Shown piece by piece: positions 32,720 through 43,739 of a stretch of DNA of 64,000 nt (position 1 is its first letter; each line of letters opens with the position of its first letter). Where the stretch lies: positions 253,255,533 through 253,319,532 of the forward strand of contig NC_081410.1 in the NCBI RefSeq assembly GCF_030272615.1, read 5' to 3'. The stretch comes from Cryptomeria japonica. Lineage: Eukaryota; Streptophyta; Pinopsida; Cupressales; Cupressaceae. Below the pieces are notes generated by a model. That model was not told where the DNA came from. It saw only the letters and a list, made by a program, of their open reading frames with translations, and did no database searches. The translations under genes were made by a program, and so were the position numbers.

Positions 32720-34373
32720 TGTTAATCCTATGAGGATCCAGTTAATACTGAGAGGAGGGTGAACCAGTATTAATACCAGTTGAAACTTTAAACCAAAATC
32801 AAACTTCTATCAGATCTGAAAAATATCTTAGCTTCTTTTATCAGATCTAACAACCTCTTTATCAGATTTTCTTAACACATTAGTCAAATCACTTACCATA
32901 TCTATCACTTCTTTCACCATTTAAGTAGTCATATAAATTTTATCATTTACCAACTCATCTTATCAATCAGAGCAAATAATTTCTCTAACAACTCTTTTCA
33001 GTACCGATAACCTTTGATAAAACATCATAACCAATGTACTCAGAAATAGTGCATGAAATGTAACATAAACAAGAACATCACATGAAAATCATTCCACACA
33101 TGAACACCATAATTTTGATGTGCAAACCCAAATAGGGAAAAAACATGACGGGAGTGGGCACCCACAAATATATGCACTCTTTTGAAGTACACCCTATTAG
33201 GAGCTTACAATATGCCCTGTTAGGAGTCACCTGGTTAAGGGATTTGCCTAGCAGCCCATTTAGGAGCTTGATGATCTATTAGGATCAACCTCATGAGAGG
33301 ATTTAACACTCTTTTGAGATCTTCCCTATTAGGGGACTTAATGTTTAAGGCCTGTTAGGACCTATCTAGTTAAAGGATTTAGTCTACTACAACTGTTAGG
33401 GAACAACAATGAAAAAGTGATATGTTACTTGCACTTCTCAACTTGCTTGATCAACTCTAGTTATGCTCAACACTCTCCAACTCTCAAGAAGATCTCACAA
33501 TTCTCTTGGACATGTCAACACATTCTCTAAGACCATCGACACAATAAACATTAACTATGCCATCCTAAATAGCCATCTCAGCTAGGTCAACAACTAAAAC
33601 CAAATTACATCAAAAATTTACAATATAAATCATACGAGATCATCTCAAATCAGTATACAGATCATTACATAAAATTGCAATGCAATATGAACCATTGGTT
33701 GATCGTAAACCATCATGAAAATCCAATTTGTAACAAAGTCAAAACCTCAAAACACTCCAATAAGTGTTTTGTTGTTTTCCAAGAAATTCTTCCTTGAATC
33801 GTGCCAAAACAACAATCAAATTATTTTACGCAACACATGGTGTTACCACCTTCATGTAGACTTGTCGTTGATCACCGTCATAACAAAAATTATTACTAGT
33901 TTAAAGATATCTTCAGCAGTCATAAACCCTACTAAAACCTTAGAAAAACTTCATCAGAAATTTGAAACATGCCTTTTGGTAGTCATCACAAGTTTTGGTT
34001 CCTCTCAGATACTCATTTCCATGATACAAGTTCACATTCCAAAAAACAAATCACCAATCATCACTGATCATCCAATTCAATCAAAACATATCTACTTTAT
34101 GGGTTAAAGTTCTATCATAGACTTCAATTCTCTGTCAGTAAACCCTATCTTTTGGTAAACCAAATCACTTAGATGACAAAACAAAACATCAGGAACATCA
34201 GTAATTATATTTTGACATCAATTGCCATCAATGAAAACACAAATAACTGATCAATTCATCTAATAACAAAATCTCAATCTCTTCATCACAAATAGACTTC
34301 TATCCTCTACAGGTGCAGTCATCCATCCTCAATTGCATCACCTCATTTGTATCAGTTATGCCAAATTCCAACA
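32720..34373 (-). repeat. Element D 3' LTR
   Basis: It starts TGTTAATCCTATGAGGATCC and ends TTCCAACA (1,654 bp). It pairs with 38946-39324 plus 51707-53002. The GAGAGGAGGGTGAACCAG block lies near 32742. The middle has repeated phrases such as CCTGTTAGGAG (about 33180-33380). Confidence 0.92.
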
Positions 34374-34385
34374 TTCTCCCCATTT
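34374..34385 (-). other. Element D polypurine tract
   Basis: The minus strand reads AAATGGGGAGAA directly before the 3' LTR, one substitution from the purine-only tract seen in E. Confidence 0.75.
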
Positions 34386-34759
34386 GGCATTGATGGCAAC
34401 ACCAATTAGATATACAACCAGAGTAACATTATCATTTGTCGGTTCTCCTTTTGTCTTCTCCCCTTAACCAATGCTTCTCTCAATCTGATCTTCTAATCTT
34501 TAACTTCTCCAATAGCTTCTTCCATATCTGATTTATTTTCTTCTCCCCCTTTGACAAAAATTCCAAAGGTATAAATGCATCAGTTGTCTTCAATTATGCT
34601 ACTGCCTCTTCCATCATCTCAAAAAAACTATATCAGAGCACTAAATCAGAACTTTACATCAGACTTTCTCCCCCAAAGGAGTTACATGCACCTTCATCAA
34701 TCCTTACTAAAATATAAAAATGAAATCCACTGGATTAATGCAACTCCATCATTCTAGTT

Positions 34760-35338
34760 CTTCCAGTGTAGGGGTCTAATCCCCAGTTTACCTCTAAGAA
34801 ACTCACAGGTATCCTTTAGTAAGGGATTAGTAAAGATATCAGCTAACTGATCTTTACTCTTCACCTATTTTTCTTGAACTCTTTCCCTTAGAAAATGATA
34901 CTTCAATTCAATATTCTTGGTTCTAGAATGAAGTACGAAATTCTTAGAAATATTTATTGCACTTGTATTATCACAATAGATAGTCACCGATTCAGACATA
35001 TCTATCTTGAATCCTTCTAGACATGTCTCATCCATATTGTCTACATGCAATTCATGGATGTAGCTACATACTTTTCTTTAGTTGTAGATTAAGAAACATA
35101 AGGTTTATTTCTTGCTTTTCCATGCCACTAATCTTCCACCAAGTAGAAAAGCTCCACCGGTTGTGCTTTTCTGATCATCCACATTACCTGCCCAATCAGC
35201 ATTAGTAAAGACATCCAAAGTAAAATCTCCTTTATAGGGATACCATAAACCATAGTCTACTGTGCCTTTGAGATACCAAAAAATTCTCTTCATAGCCACC
35301 ATGTGACTCTCCTTAGGCTCTTTTTGAAATCTAGCCAC
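34760..35338 (-). pseudogene. Element D: RNase H
   Basis: The frame 35105-35338 has MKRIFWYLKGTVDYGLWYP, VFTNADWAGNVDDQKSTTGG (the first Asp is Asn) and GGRLVAWKSKK. After a break, 34865-35050 has VTIYCDNTSAINISKNFVLH and IELKYHFLRERV. Beyond, to about 34760, the tail LADIFT-like residues end the polyprotein. The region 34386-34760 is 3' untranslated and shows no ORF. Confidence 0.88.
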
Positions 35339-35397
35339 TAATCCAATAACATGAGCAATGTCTAGTCTTCTATGAACAACATATTATAGCTTTCCAA

Positions 35398-36370
35398 TCA
35401 TAGATTTTTGTACTCTTTTTCACTGACACCAGGGGAATCATCTTCCTTGGACAACTTGCAGCCTGTCACCATCAGTGTTCCTACCGGTTTGTAGTCTTCC
35501 ATGTTGAATGTCTTCAACACCTCTTTGATATAGTTGGTCTGATAAATAAAGATACCACCATTTAGTTGTTGGACCTGTAAGAAAATAAAGAACTTTATTT
35601 CACCAATTAGAGATATTTCAAATTCCTTTTTCATTATATCAGCAAAATCCATACACATATCATCATTTCCACCAAAAATTATGTTATCTACAAACACTTC
35701 TGCTATTAGCATCTTGTTTCCATTAGTCTTCAAATAAATGTTGTTGTCCTCATTGGTACGTTGAAATCCAATTTTGATCAAATATGCATGTAATCTCTCA
35801 TACCATGCTCTCGGTGCCTTGTTTAGACCATATAGTGGCTTTATGCAATTTACACTCCATGTCTTTATCATTAGTCAAGGAAAATCCATCTGGTTGTTCA
35901 ATGTATACTTCTTCTAGAATTCTATTTAGAAAGGTTGATTTGACAACCATTTGGTAAACTTTGAGTCCCTTATATGTAGCAAATGCCAACAACATCCTTA
36001 CTCTTTCTAATCTAGCAATAGGTGCAAATGTTTCACCATAATCCTCACCTTCTTCTTGAGCATACCTTTTGTAGACTAATCTCACCTTATTTCTTGCAAT
36101 TTTTCCTTCTTCATCCAATTTATTCCTAATGACCCATTTGGTTCCAATTACATTTGTATCCTCCGATCTAGGAACAAGTGACCATGTCTGATTCTTCTCA
36201 ATTTGATATAATTCTTCATTCATTGCATTCATCCAATCATCATATTTTAGTGCTTCCTTAACTATCTTGGGTTCAATTGTAGATATCAAACATAAGCTTT
36301 CTCGGATCTTTCTCCTCGTTTGCACGCTTGCATTCTTATCACCAATTATTTGCTCTTGTGAATGGTTCAA
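35398..36370 (-). pseudogene. Element D: reverse transcriptase
   Basis: The frame 35798-36370 gives STIEPKIVKEALKYDDWMNA, WSLVPRSEDTNVIGTKWVI, FAPIARLERVRMLLAFATY and VYQMVVKSTFLNRILEEVY. A frameshift near 35830 leads to 35398-35871 with LYGLNKAPRAWYERL and EVFVDNIIFGGND. The catalytic second Asp is Asn here, against FVDD in E. INRILEE shows further loss. Inactive. Confidence 0.9.
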
Positions 36371-37141
36371 TCTGACATATCTAGGTATTACTTATGTCGA
36401 TTCTGCATCTTTTGCATCAGGTTCTTCATTTTCTTCTTCATTGTCATCGCTTACCAGTTGAGCAACTAATTCTGCATTTGCTAGTACGTCATTATTCTTT
36501 GCCTCCGGTTCAATGATCACAAGTTTTTTTGCATTATCATCCTTTTTAGGTTCTGATCTAATTGTACCTTCAGACTTATCATATAAATCATCAACTTTTA
36601 CATTAGCACTTTCAACAATTTTCTTAGTTCTCTTATTGTAACATTTATATGCCTTACTCTTAGAAGAGTAACCAAGAAAAATTCCCTCATCAGATTTTGC
36701 ATCAAATTTCTTAGTGTAGTTATCTCTCTTAATAAATCATTGACTTCCAAAAACTTTAAAATAACTTACACAAGGTCTTTTTCCATACCATAACTCATAG
36801 GGTGTCTTATTCTTACCTCTCTTTACCAGTACTTGGTTTAAAGTGTATACAACAGTACTGACCGATTCTCTCCAAAATATTTTGGATACATCACCCTATA
36901 ATAACATGGTTCTTGTAGCTTCAACTATTGTTCTGTTCATCCTTTCTACTATGCCATTCTATTATGGTGTCCTCAGAGCAGACATCTATCTCTTGATACC
37001 CTATTCATCACAATACTTAACAAATTCATCAGATGTGAATTCACCTCCCCAGTCTGATCTTAAACACTTTAAGTTCTTACTAGTTTCATTCTCAACCAAA
37101 GCTTTAAATGATTTAAATTTACTAAATTCTTCTGATGTCTC
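36371..37141 (-). pseudogene. Element D: integrase core (C-terminal half) and linker
   Basis: Broken frames carry the copia integrase core end and the GIFLGYSSKSKAYKCYNKR-like block near 36620-36700, then an acidic linker (SDDNEEENEEPDAKDAEST near 36400-36460) leading to RT. Stops replace Trp/Gln at several sites. The linker is the same place where E carries segment X. Confidence 0.75.
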
Positions 37142-37933
37142 CTACAAAAATGTCACCCACATCTTTTTAGAATAGTCATCGGTGAAAATCATGAAACACC
37201 TATCACTATAATAACCCTTTGTTCTCATAGGGCCATAGAGCTCAGTATGTATCAAATCTAAAATATTCTTAGAATTACAATTCATGCTCTTGAAAGAAAT
37301 AGAGGTCATCTTATTGATTTGACAGTCTTTGTATATCACACTATCCGGTTTGACAATTTGTGGCAATCCTCTTACAACACTTGACTTGCTTATCTTAACC
37401 AAATTATCAAAATTAAAATGACAACATCTTTTATACCATAACCAACTATCTTCCATTCTTGAAACCAGACAATTATTAATATTACTATTCAAATGGAATA
37501 TGCTACCTCTAGTTTTCTTCTCAGTAGCAATCAATTCACCATTACCCCCAAGAATTATGTAGACTCCACTTTTAAACTCAAGCAAATAACCTTTATCATT
37601 GAGATGACCAACACTTAAGAGACTATGCTTTAGACCATCAATCCAAAACACATCATCAACATTACTCTTCCCATTTAGGGAAATTGAACCTTTACCTTTC
37701 ACCATGCAAGGAGAGTTATTTCCAAATCTAACAACACCTCCATCAAATTCATCAAGGGTTATGAAATTACTTGTATCTCCGATTATGTGGTGTGAGAAGC
37801 CACTGTCTATAATCCATTCATCACTATTCTCCATATGAGATACTAGTGCCTTTTTATTTGTCAATTCCTCCTTCACGGGTACAAACACAATTTCCTCATT
37901 ATCATCTTCATCTTCAGACTCCTCATCGGCCAT
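37142..37933 (-). pseudogene. Element D: protease, pre-integrase and integrase N-terminal part
   Basis: This 263-residue open frame has EWIIDSGFSHHIIGDTSNF (protease DSG kept; the usual Cys is Phe), FWIDGLKHSLLSVGHLNDKG and WLWYKRCCHFNFDNLVKISK. The His of the pre-integrase zinc region is altered to Tyr. Integrase core follows: DLIHTELYGPMRTKG and MIFTDDYSKKMWVTFL. Confidence 0.9.
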
Positions 37934-38871
37934 ACCTTCATCTACTACAACATAATAATTTTTCTTGCCCTTTCCTTTGAATCTTCTAAACTTCTCTTTC
38001 TTATCAGTGTTAGGGTAGTTAGTAGCAATATGACCAATTTTACTACAAGAAAAAAACTTTAAAGGAGCTTTCCTTTATACTTACCAGTGCCTCTTGGAAA
38101 TGTTTTTGCTAAAGGTGCCTCAAGTTCCATCACTTGATCTTCATTGTCTTCATTTCCTCGGTTACTTCCATGACTTGACTTGTACTCATGAATTTGACAT
38201 ACATATTTTTCTTTTCTAGCAGATGAATCGATAATAGAAGCTTTAAAGGTAGATTTAGTAGATTTTGTTATAGTATTGTCAAAACTATTTAACTCAAAAG
38301 TTGTAAGATTACCAATCAATGAATCAACAATTAGCTTATCCTTTGAAATAGATCTAAGTTATTGGATTGAAGATACTCTTATAGCATACTAAGGTTGAAG
38401 AGTTCTAAGAATTTTACTTACTATTGCATCATCTTCCATTTTACCTCTAGCACTCTTTATGCTGCCAACAACTTCTTTGATTCTCTGATCATACTGTACA
38501 ATATTTTCTCCTTCAAGCATTCTCATGTCATAAAATTTTCCTCTCAAGCTTTCCTCTTTGGCTCTTTTAACATGCTCATCTCCTTGATAGATTGTATCTA
38601 AATTTTCCTAAACCTCACTTGCAGTTTCCAATCCTTGAACATCAATATATTCTGAATAAGATAAAGTACTTACAATAGCTTCTAGGGCTTGCATGTTATC
38701 TTGCTTCTCTTTGAGTTCATTCGGTGTTAAGGGAGTAGTGGTAGGAGAAACATATGTTGTTCCAACTTGCTTCCAATATTGTGCACCAAGACCTTTGACG
38801 TAGATCTTCATTCTCTCTTTCCAGATCTTGTAGTTATCCTTGTTGAAATTAGGACCCTCTTTCTTCATCAT
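37934..38871 (-). pseudogene. Element D: gag
   Basis: It starts at 38871 with MMKKEGPNFNKDNYKIWKER, then MKIYVKGLGAQYWKQVG, the usual copia gag N-terminus. Stops near 38608 and 38360 and a frameshift near 38060 break it. Near 38000-38070 the zinc knuckle reads FFSCSKIGHIATNY, with first and last Cys lost. The counterpart in E is at 49478-50199. Confidence 0.85.
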
Positions 38872-38931
38872 CTTGACTTCCTTAGAATCTTTCCCTCAAG
38901 TGGTTAGGCTTTCTGCACATAGAGGACCAAA

Positions 38932-38943
38932 TCTCTGATACCA
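38932..38943 (-). other. Element D primer-binding site (initiator-Met tRNA)
   Basis: The minus strand reads TGGTATCAGAGA, two bases from the LTR start at 38946, with the last base changed from C. Confidence 0.88.
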
Positions 38944-39324
38944 ATTGTTAATCCTATGAGGATCCATCTATTCTTGAGAGGGGGGGTGAATCAATATTTG
39001 AAACTTTAAACCAAAATCAAACTTATATCAGATCTAAAAATATCTTAGCTTATTTTATTAGATCTAACAACCTCTTTATAAGATTTTCTTAACACTAATA
39101 AAATCATTTTTTCTTAACACTAATAAAATCATTTTCCACATCTATCAGTTATTTCACCACTTAAGAAGTCATATAAATTTCATCATTTACCAGACCATCT
39201 TATCAATCAAATCAAATACATTCTGTAACAACTCTAATTATTACCGGTAACCTTTGATAAAACATCATAACTAGTGTACTTAGATATAGTGCATAAAATG
39301 TAACATAAAAAGGAACATCACATG

Positions 39325-40779
39325 TGATGGTATGATGAAAGAATAAGTATCTGGTAGATTGCTAAGAGGGGGGTGGGGGGTGAATCAGTAAATAGAAAAA
39401 CTGATACAAACTTCCCAAACTCAAACTCAAACATACAAAGTAAACTTATCAATTAAATACCACTGTCAAGATCAATACTCATAAGAATACTAGTTGACTG
39501 TTACAACAACTCAACTAATAAACAACATTTAACTTGTAAAAATCCAAATGCTTTATCATATGCAAATGCTTCATTTATCAATGCTTCCAGTTATCATGCC
39601 TTATCCAAAATAGTTAAGTAGTTAATCAAATCAACCATAAGATCATAATCACAAAAACATTCACCACATGACACAAGTATTTATACGTGGAAAACCCAAA
39701 TAGGTAAAAACCATGGTGAGATGGGACTCACAAGATGATATCTGAACTCTTTTGAAGTTTGTCGTGTTAGGAGCCAAGCCTGTTAAAGCTTTTACAAAAG
39801 TCTCGTTAAGAATTGATCCTGTTAGGAATCACCTGGTTAAGGGATTGACTACAACTGACTTGTTAGAAGAAAATACCTTGTAAGGAATAAGCTCAGTAGA
39901 GGATTTAAAAATCCAATCTAATGGACCACCTTGTTAGAGGATTTAATAAGTAACCAAGCTTGTTAGAGCTTACCCGGTTAGGGGATTTCAATTCTGCTGT
40001 AATTGTTAGAAAAAAATAGGAGTTTCTTGATCTATCTGAATAGCACTACACTTGTTTGATCAGATCTATTTGAGCTTCTATCTGCCTTTACTCAAACTAT
40101 AGACTCATTCTTTGGTTCGGCAACCACACACTCAACTAATTTTTGCCAACTCTTTCCAACACCAAACAAAACAACTTCATCGACCTTAAATATAAATCAA
40201 TTAGGTCAATAGCACAACAAAAATATAATCCTCTCATCAAGATTACAAACAAGTCAGTACACGCATGACCGTTGGATTCCATAGCAATCTCTACACATTA
40301 GTCAAGAAAACCTCAACTGCTCCTTGATTACTGCTTCATCGAATTCAGTAAATCATCACGCGCTTTGCATTAGATGCAATACACTATACTCATTCCCTAG
40401 ACAAACAAACAAAAAAATGTTCCAAAACAATTGACCGTGTCTTCATACATTGACCTTACGTGTCACCATCATTACCGCTCAACATCAGATCATAAACCAA
40501 CATAACCAATTCAACAACTTTAATCAGTTAAGGTTTAACAAAAACATTTGGTAGGGTTTACCAGTTACATAACATAGAAAGGGTTTAACCTTTTACTCCG
40601 ATTACTAGTTCAACTCACAAACTTACATACCGATTTACAATATCCTTCACAAAGCTCTTCCTACTGATTACAAGACAATATCAACAATAACAACAATATC
40701 AGTAATATCATTACCAGTTTAATTGACATCAATGACAACATAACATATCATTAATGCAATCTTCATGCAAATGTCAACA
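39325..40779 (-). repeat. Element E 3' LTR
   Basis: It starts TGATGGTATGATGAAAG and ends ATGTCAACA (1,455 bp). It pairs with 50271-51701. AGAGGGGGGTGGGGGGTGAAT near 39368 is an expanded form of the block shared with C, D and S. Repeated CTTGTTAGAG/CCTGTTAGGA phrases occur at 39780-39980. Confidence 0.92.
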
Positions 40780-40791
40780 ATCTCCCCCTTT
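40780..40791 (-). other. Element E polypurine tract
   Basis: The minus strand reads AAAGGGGGAGAT beside the 3' LTR, an uninterrupted purine tract apart from its last base. It primes plus-strand DNA synthesis. Confidence 0.88.
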
Positions 40792-41139
40792 GGCATTGAT
40801 GGAAATACAAATATCAACACTATTGCTTTGTTGCTGTGATTGTGAATAAGAATCCTGGTTTATATTACCAAGTATTCACATGATCTCCTTGTCTTCAGTC
40901 TATCATAGGTTTCCCTTCCCATAATCAAATAATTCTTCTCCCCCTTTGACAACAATACGAAATATAAAGTAAAACATGTAATGTCAAATTTTCACTATGC
41001 ATCAACAACATACTGCAACTTGATGCTCCCCCTATGGAATACATCCACTTCTACCCCAACCCTTGTTAAATTTTGCAAGTAATTCAGGGAGTGATACAGT
41101 TAACATAATGCTCAACTAACTTCATAAAGAGGGACAACC

Positions 41140-41396
41140 CCTAACTAACTTCTAAGATACTCAAAAGTAGTCTTAGGCAGAGGTTTGGTAAAAATATCTG
41201 CAAGTTGTTCCTTTGTAGAAACATGCTCTAAGATAACATCTTTGCTCTGAACTTTTTCCCTCAAGAAATGATACTTCAATTCAATGTGCTTGGTTCATGC
41301 TTGCAAAACAAGATTCTTGGAAATATTTATGGCACTTGTATTATCACATAAAATCTTTATAGGTTCTGAAATCTTCATCTTAAAACCTTCCAAAAT
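41140..41396 (-). pseudogene. Element E: RNase H C-terminal tail
   Basis: Below the stop at 41396 the frame continues with ILCDNTSAINISKNLVL, KHIELKYHFLREKVQSKDV and EQLADIFTKPLPKTTFEYL before ending near 41140. Two nonsense codons interrupt it, including one replacing Arg/Trp at 41297. The stretch 40792-41139 is untranslated, with no ORF seen. Confidence 0.85.
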
Positions 41397-42749
41397 TTAC
41401 CTCATCCAAATAGCCTGTGTGCAATTCATATAAGCTGCAACATACTTAGCTTCAGTAGTAGATTGTGAAGTACAACTCTGCTTTTTACTAGTCCATGAAA
41501 CAAGCCTTCCTCCAAGAAAAAATGCTCCACCGGTTGTGCTTTTATGGTCATCAACATTTCCTAGCGAATCAGCATCTGTGTATGCCTTCAAATCAAATTT
41601 TCTTCCATATGTATACCATAATCCATAGTCAACAGTACCTTTCAGGTATCTAAAGATTCTCTTGGTTGCTATCAGGTATGTCATCTTAGGACTCTTCTGG
41701 AATTTAGCAACTATGCCAACCGCATGGGCTATGTTCGGTCTGCTGTGAACAACATAGTGCAATTTACAAATCATTGACCAATATTCCTTCTCATCAACAG
41801 ACATAGAATCATCTTCCTTGGACAACTTACAACCTGTAACCATTGGCGTCCCAACTGGTTTATAGTCACTCATGCCAAATGTCTTCAAAAACTCTTTCAC
41901 ATACTTAGATTGTGTAATGCAAATACCATTCTTCATTTCTTTTATCTTCAAGCCTATAATTTTTTTTATCTCCCCTACTAAAGACATTTCAAACTCATTT
42001 TTCATTTCATCTACAAAATTTTTGCTCATGACATCATTACCTCCAAATATAATATCATCAACAAATACTTCACTAACTAGTATTTCATCTCCTTCAGACT
42101 TGAGATATATGTTATTATAATCATTGGTTCTTAGAAATCCTATCTTCATTATATGTGTATGAAGCCTTTCATACCATGCTCTGGGTGCCTGATTTAATCC
42201 ATATAAAGCCTTACACAATCTGCATACCATGTCTTTCTCATCAGTCAAAGCATAACCATCTGGTTGCTCTATATATACCTCTTCTTCCAATATCCCATTC
42301 AAAAATGTAGACTTAACATCCATCTGATATACCTTGAACTTTTTATGGGCTGCAAATGCAAGTAAATTTTTGACACCTTCTAGTCTTGCTATTGGTGCAA
42401 AAGTTCCACCATAATCTTCTCCTTCTTCTTGTGCATAACCCTTGCAGACTAATCTTGCCTTGTTGCGAACTACAACACCATCTTCATTCAACTTGTTCCT
42501 GTATACCCATTTAGTACCTATAATATTTTTATTTACCGGTCGAGGTACTAGGGTCCAAGTGTTGTTTTTCTCAATTTGATCCAATTCCTCCTTCATAGCT
42601 TTAACCCAATGATCATCACCAAATGTGTCCTTAGCAGTTCTTGGTTCAATGGTGGAGATCATGCAAGAGTTCTCTTTGATTCTTCTTTTGGTTAGCACTC
42701 CAACATCTGTATCTCTAATAATCTGCTCAGGATTGTGATTCAGTCTCAC
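41397..42749 (-). CDS. Element E pol: reverse transcriptase and most of RNase H
   Basis: This 450-residue open frame starts MRLNHNPEQIIRDTDVG, in the linker, and continues with STIEPRTAKDTFGDDHWVKA, WTLVPRPVNKNIIGTKWVY, VYQMDVKSTFLNGILEEEVY and LYGLNQAPRAWYERLH. The catalytic box is EVFVDDIIFGGND, with Phe for Tyr but both aspartates. RNase H has AYTDADSLGNVDDHKSTTGG and SQSTTEAKYVAA. It ends one stop short of the domain's tail. Its N-terminal side is cut from integrase by segment X. It is the best-kept copia RT in the window. Confidence 0.94.
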   Translation of the reverse strand: MRLNHNPEQIIRDTDVGVLTKRRIKENSCMISTIEPRTAKDTFGDDHWVKAMKEELDQIEKNNTWTLVPRPVNKNIIGTKWVYRNKLNEDGVVVRNKARLVCKGYAQEEGEDYGGTFAPIARLEGVKNLLAFAAHKKFKVYQMDVKSTFLNGILEEEVYIEQPDGYALTDEKDMVCRLCKALYGLNQAPRAWYERLHTHIMKIGFLRTNDYNNIYLKSEGDEILVSEVFVDDIIFGGNDVMSKNFVDEMKNEFEMSLVGEIKKIIGLKIKEMKNGICITQSKYVKEFLKTFGMSDYKPVGTPMVTGCKLSKEDDSMSVDEKEYWSMICKLHYVVHSRPNIAHAVGIVAKFQKSPKMTYLIATKRIFRYLKGTVDYGLWYTYGRKFDLKAYTDADSLGNVDDHKSTTGGAFFLGGRLVSWTSKKQSCTSQSTTEAKYVAAYMNCTQAIWMR

Positions 42750-43739
42750 ATATGTAGGAATAACATGATCATTATCTTTAGATTCATCTTCTTCGTTGTT
42801 GTTGGTGAATAGATTTTGCTCTTTGCATTTAAATGATTAATTTTAGGACTCTGTTACCTTCTTTTAAGAACAAATGGTTCACTAAACAGTTGGGTCGGCG
42901 TTTGTTCAATCACCTCTGAATTTTTGCCTAGGTACAGCTCCCTATCTAGATTTCTCATAAAGTATGTTTTTGTTTTTATATTTATATCCAAATGAAAGAT
43001 TTTAACTAGAAAGCATATAAGGCCACCTATATCATTCTTGGATGAAAGGCTATAACTTTCTTCATATCTCATAAATAATGGAAACTATCTTCTTAATTTT
43101 CAAAGTATGTAATTAAAGTAACTAAAACAAAGTTCAATATACTTCTTCCAAATAAAGACGAACAGATTTTGAGAAAATGAATGCACCCACAAACAAGAAT
43201 CTTTTCCAGAGTAAACAACACATTCAAAGGAAAGAACATCAGAGGAATAATGAAAAACTGCAATGAAATAATCAAATACTATTTCTTGATCGGATGAACA
43301 TATGCAAAGACATGTTATCTATTTGGATTCAAAATACATAGATCTTTCTTCTCCCCAAAAACAATATCACCAGATTTCATATATATATCTTTATGTAATC
43401 AAAGACATAATGATACATCTACTAATCTTTTTCCACCACAGATTTCAACCATCTGATTCCCCCTTTGATTAGGAATAAGAAAATACAAAAACAAACACAC
43501 GTTCTAGTTTTTTTTTAAAATCAGTTACTAAAAATCTCACCCTTCTACCATCGATTCTACTTAATTTATAGTCTAAATGGGGGGGGTGGTCTCCTTGAAA
43601 ACTCGACCACTCCCCGATAAAATAGTTACGAAACCAACATAAAGTATTTTGGGATAGTTGTGCCAAAGTTTTTGCATAACTATGAAAAATGTTTTATTTT
43701 TAAAAATAAAGAAAACAAGCCCAAAGCGGATGCATTATG